A stretch of 64,000 nt of DNA. Origin: Aquibacillus salsiterrae. Its GTDB lineage: Bacteria > Bacillota > Bacilli > Bacillales > Amphibacillaceae. This document shows, piece by piece, positions 61,627 through 64,000 of the stretch. Where the stretch lies: assembly GCF_028416595.1 (NCBI RefSeq), contig NZ_JAMQKC010000004.1, forward strand, positions 212,738 through 276,737. The letters are read 5' to 3'. A program made the position numbers and the translations under genes. Below the pieces are notes generated by a model. It was not told where the DNA came from, did no database searches, and worked only from the letters and a program-made list of their open reading frames with translations. The first letter of the stretch is position 1. The number at the start of each line of letters is the position of its first letter.

Positions 61627-62871
61627 TTACGAGTTAAAATCAAGTGCCCATGTTCCATCACGGAAAACAGCTTCTGTTTCTCCATCGGCAGTTACACCGT
61701 CAATATTTAAATCAGCAGAACCAATCATAAAGTCGACGTGCGATAGGCTGTCGTTCACACCATTTTTATCTAGCTCTTCCTCATTCATATCTGAACCACC
61801 TTCAAGGTTCGTTGGATAGGCTTTACCCAAAGCGATATGACATGAAGCATTCTCATCAAATAATGTGTTATAAAAAATAAGCCCCGATTGTGAAATTGGT
61901 GACTCATGCGGCACAAGCGCGAGCTCGCCAAGACGGCTTGAGCCTTCATCTGTTTCCAATAAATGCTTTAATGTGTCATACCCTTGTTCCGCTTTGAAAT
62001 CGACTACTTTACCTTCTTTAAATGTAAGACTAAAGTTGTCAATCACATTTCCACCATAGTTTAGTGGCTTCGTACTTGAAACCGTACCATTGACACCATA
62101 TTTATGTGGAACGGTAAACACTTCTTCTGTCGGCATATTCGGGTTAAATGGATATCCATCGATCGCTTGTTTAGCTGAACCACCTTTCCAAATATGTCCC
62201 TTAGGTAATTCAAACGCAATATCTGTTCCTTCCGACTTAAAGATAAGCTTTTGATACTGCTTTTTATTTAAAAATTCACGTGCTTTTCTAAGTGTTGCAT
62301 TGTGCTCATCCCATGCCGCAACAGGGTCATCCTTATCAACACGAACAATTTTGAAAATTTGTTGCCAAAGGCTTTCGACTGCATCTTCTTTAGACTTATC
62401 TGGAAATATCTTCTGTGCCCAGTCACCTGTTGGAATAGAAATGATTGACCAAGCGATCCGGTCATTCATTGTATACTGTCTAAACTCCTTCATTGCCACA
62501 GCACCAGCTTTTGAAGCCTTCGCAACCTTAGCAGGATCTACATCTTGAAGTAAATCTGGGTTTGTTGAGCGAATTGCAAGTAAAGCTGCACCCTCTTTTG
62601 CGTAATGCAAATGCATATCCACTTGCCACTGCGGAATATTGGTGAGCACTTCCTCCGGTGCATTTTCATACTTCAATAACGTTATTTCATCATCGGACCA
62701 GTTAATATGTACATTTTTCGCGCCAAGTTCATAAGCCTTCTTCACTACGATGCGCGTAAAATCAACCCCTTCAATCGAGGAGTTAATTACCAACGTCTGT
62801 CCCTTTTGCAGATTGACACCTGTGCGCAATGCCAACTCTGCATACTTTTCTTGCAGCTTTTTATCTGCCAT
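61627..62871 (-). CDS. M29 family aminopeptidase, copy 2
   Basis: A 414-residue paralogue of the aminopeptidase at 45306-46547, with the same metal-site blocks (NMPTEEVFT, VPHESPIS, NASCHIALGKAYP, SHVDFMIGS). ATG 62871 has GGAGGGA seven bases upstream; the frame is open eight codons further but without a site. Differences are concentrated in the first 120 residues and around residue 240 (KQAIDGYPFNPN versus TSVAGTEFNPN), so peptide preference may differ. It is a single-gene unit upstream of the convergent recQ. Confidence 0.92.
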   Translation of the reverse strand: MADKKLQEKYAELALRTGVNLQKGQTLVINSSIEGVDFTRIVVKKAYELGAKNVHINWSDDEITLLKYENAPEEVLTNIPQWQVDMHLHYAKEGAALLAIRSTNPDLLQDVDPAKVAKASKAGAVAMKEFRQYTMNDRIAWSIISIPTGDWAQKIFPDKSKEDAVESLWQQIFKIVRVDKDDPVAAWDEHNATLRKAREFLNKKQYQKLIFKSEGTDIAFELPKGHIWKGGSAKQAIDGYPFNPNMPTEEVFTVPHKYGVNGTVSSTKPLNYGGNVIDNFSLTFKEGKVVDFKAEQGYDTLKHLLETDEGSSRLGELALVPHESPISQSGLIFYNTLFDENASCHIALGKAYPTNLEGGSDMNEEELDKNGVNDSLSHVDFMIGSADLNIDGVTADGETEAVFRDGTWALDFNS

Positions 62872-62957
62872 TACAATCCCTCCAATTATGTGCAATCGTT
62901 ACGTGTTTATTATTGCATAGTCTTGGTTAAAACTTCCATTCCCATGGTCTCTAACTT

Positions 62958-64000
62958 CTACTGGTTTTCGATTTCTTCCACGAGTATGGAAAGCTCTTCC
63001 CATCTTTCCATTTTTGCCTCTAATTCCGCTTCTAATTCTTGTTGTTTTTGAAAATGTTTTTGTACCTTCTCTAAATCACTACCCGCTTCGACTATCTTAT
63101 CCTTCGCTTCCTCAATGGCAAGCTCTAGCTCAGTAATGGTATCTTCTATTTGATCCCATTCCTGTTGGTCCTTATAGGAGAGCTTTTTCTTTCGTTGGGT
63201 TTGACGCTGCTCAGGTTTTCCCTTGGTTACCTTGTCTTGCTCTAACTTCTTATCTGCTGTAGTCTTTTCAAGAAGCTCTGAGTAATTCCCGTAAAATAAG
63301 TCTGTTTTTCCTTTGCCTCGAAAAACAATTAACTGTTCGACAACACGGTCTAAAAAATAACGATCATGCGATACCGTAATTACCACTCCAGGAAAGACAT
63401 CCAGATAATCCTCTAATACACCTAACGTCTGTGTATCAAGGTCATTGGTAGGTTCATCCAAAAACAAGACGTTTGGCTCACCCATCAACACGCGTAAAAG
63501 ATATAATCTACGGCGCTCTCCCCCTGAAAGCTTGCGGATATACGTCCATTGCTGCGATCTCGGAAATAAAAAACGCTCAAGCATTTGTTCAGCCGTAATT
63601 GTATCCCCGTCGATTGTATGGATTACCTCCGCTTCTTCCCTGACATATTCGATCACGCGTAAGTTTTCATCCATTTCCGAGTGGTCCTGTGTGTAGTAAC
63701 CAATTTTTACTGTTGGACCAACGTCAATCGTGCCTTTGTCTGGCTCAATTTTTCCTGCCAACATATTTAGTAGTGTTGTTTTCCCGCTACCATTTGGTCC
63801 AATAATCCCAAGCCTGTCATTTGGCGTAATCAAAAGATTAAAGTTATCGACGACCGTTTCACCCGCAAACGCCTTACTAATTCCGTCAACTTCCATTACC
63901 TTTTTACCCAATCTAGTTGAACCAACTTGGAAATCAAGGCTTTGTCCCGATGTATCAAAGTTCTTCTCTTTCATTTCTTCGACCCGCTGAATTCTAGCTT
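62958..64000 (-). CDS. ABC-F family ATPase, N-terminal half outside window
   Basis: The frame runs from the stop at 62958 to the window edge without a start; residues ARIQRVEEMKEK precede the first internal Met, so this is the middle and end of a larger protein. It shows the inter-domain linker, the second ATPase (Walker A GPNGSGKTT, signature LSGGERRR, Walker B LFLDEPTNDLD) and a C-terminal coiled coil of about 80 residues (QQEWDQIEDTITELELAIEEA...). The coiled coil suggests the Uup/YfmR type, which acts on the ribosome or DNA rather than in transport. Confidence 0.92.
   Translation of the reverse strand, partial: ARIQRVEEMKEKNFDTSGQSLDFQVGSTRLGKKVMEVDGISKAFAGETVVDNFNLLITPNDRLGIIGPNGSGKTTLLNMLAGKIEPDKGTIDVGPTVKIGYYTQDHSEMDENLRVIEYVREEAEVIHTIDGDTITAEQMLERFLFPRSQQWTYIRKLSGGERRRLYLLRVLMGEPNVLFLDEPTNDLDTQTLGVLEDYLDVFPGVVITVSHDRYFLDRVVEQLIVFRGKGKTDLFYGNYSELLEKTTADKKLEQDKVTKGKPEQRQTQRKKKLSYKDQQEWDQIEDTITELELAIEEAKDKIVEAGSDLEKVQKHFQKQQELEAELEAKMERWEELSILVEEIENQ

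Overview
The window is chromosomal DNA from a low-GC, Gram-positive, endospore-forming member of the Bacillaceae. This is read from gene content (spo0F, sda, cwlJ, gerQ, delta subunit rpoE, coproheme-type hemQ, lipL) and from gene order. From about 7.5 to 41.4 kb the order follows the Bacillus subtilis block rho - murAB - fbaA - spo0F - pyrG - rpoE - fadF(ywjF) - clsB(ywjE) - ywiB/argS - speB/speE - pbpG - ywhD - ywhB - ywgA - ywfO - lipL - pta - hemQ - cwlJ - gerQ - ywdK - ywdI. Some expected neighbours are missing: glpX between rho and murA, tal between murA and fba, and acdA beside rpoE. No rRNA, tRNA, CRISPR array or intact insertion sequence was seen.

Layout. 1-5.7 kb: a YesM-type sensor kinase (cut by the window edge), a sugar-binding lipoprotein, two ABC permeases and a YesL-type DUF624 protein, an oligosaccharide uptake operon with a cre-like site before the binding-protein gene. 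5.9-17 kb: tdk, a zinc-independent type-B L31, rho, murA, fba, spo0F, pyrG (with a CTP-sensing attenuator) and rpoE. 17-29 kb: a P-loop ATPase, fadF with a FadR-like operator, clsB, a XapX protein, a GNAT acetyltransferase, sda, argS, an orphan AimR-like protein, and spermidine synthesis. 29-41.4 kb: a class A penicillin-binding protein, housekeeping genes and the germination pair cwlJ/gerQ. 41.6-51 kb: divergent ku and ligD (non-homologous end joining), an M29 aminopeptidase, a TerC-family exporter under a manganese riboswitch, phosphoglucomutase and an AI-2E family transporter. 51-64 kb: a UPF0175/DUF3368 toxin-antitoxin-like pair between direct repeats, a TRAP transporter, a cation/proton antiporter, recQ, a second M29 aminopeptidase and the C-terminal part of an ABC-F ATPase.

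The most unusual feature is the intergenic DNA. A dispersed palindromic element (arms like AAGCG..GGCGCCTTGGTCAG and GGGCTAGGCGCTGGAGCTAGAC around a hairpin) occurs at a dozen or more intergenic sites. At four of them it is joined to tandem arrays with a 52-bp period. There are three array families with different sequences: family A at 6.7-7.1 kb, B at 13.7-14.4 and 25.6-25.8 kb, and C at 56.2-56.7 kb, with a degenerate C copy at 11.7 kb. The B unit contains the same loop motif as the hairpin of the dispersed element, which suggests the arrays grew out of it.

Several genes bear on sporulation and germination. Spo0F and Sda act on the phosphorelay, CwlJ and GerQ on cortex breakdown, and Ku/LigD on spore DNA repair. 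Two 42-43-residue paralogous proteins of unknown function, one with a 38-bp tail repeated five times, and the AimR-like protein are the best candidates for undescribed biology. Many start codons were reassigned here from ribosome-binding-site position. All calls come from reading the sequence alone; no database search was run.
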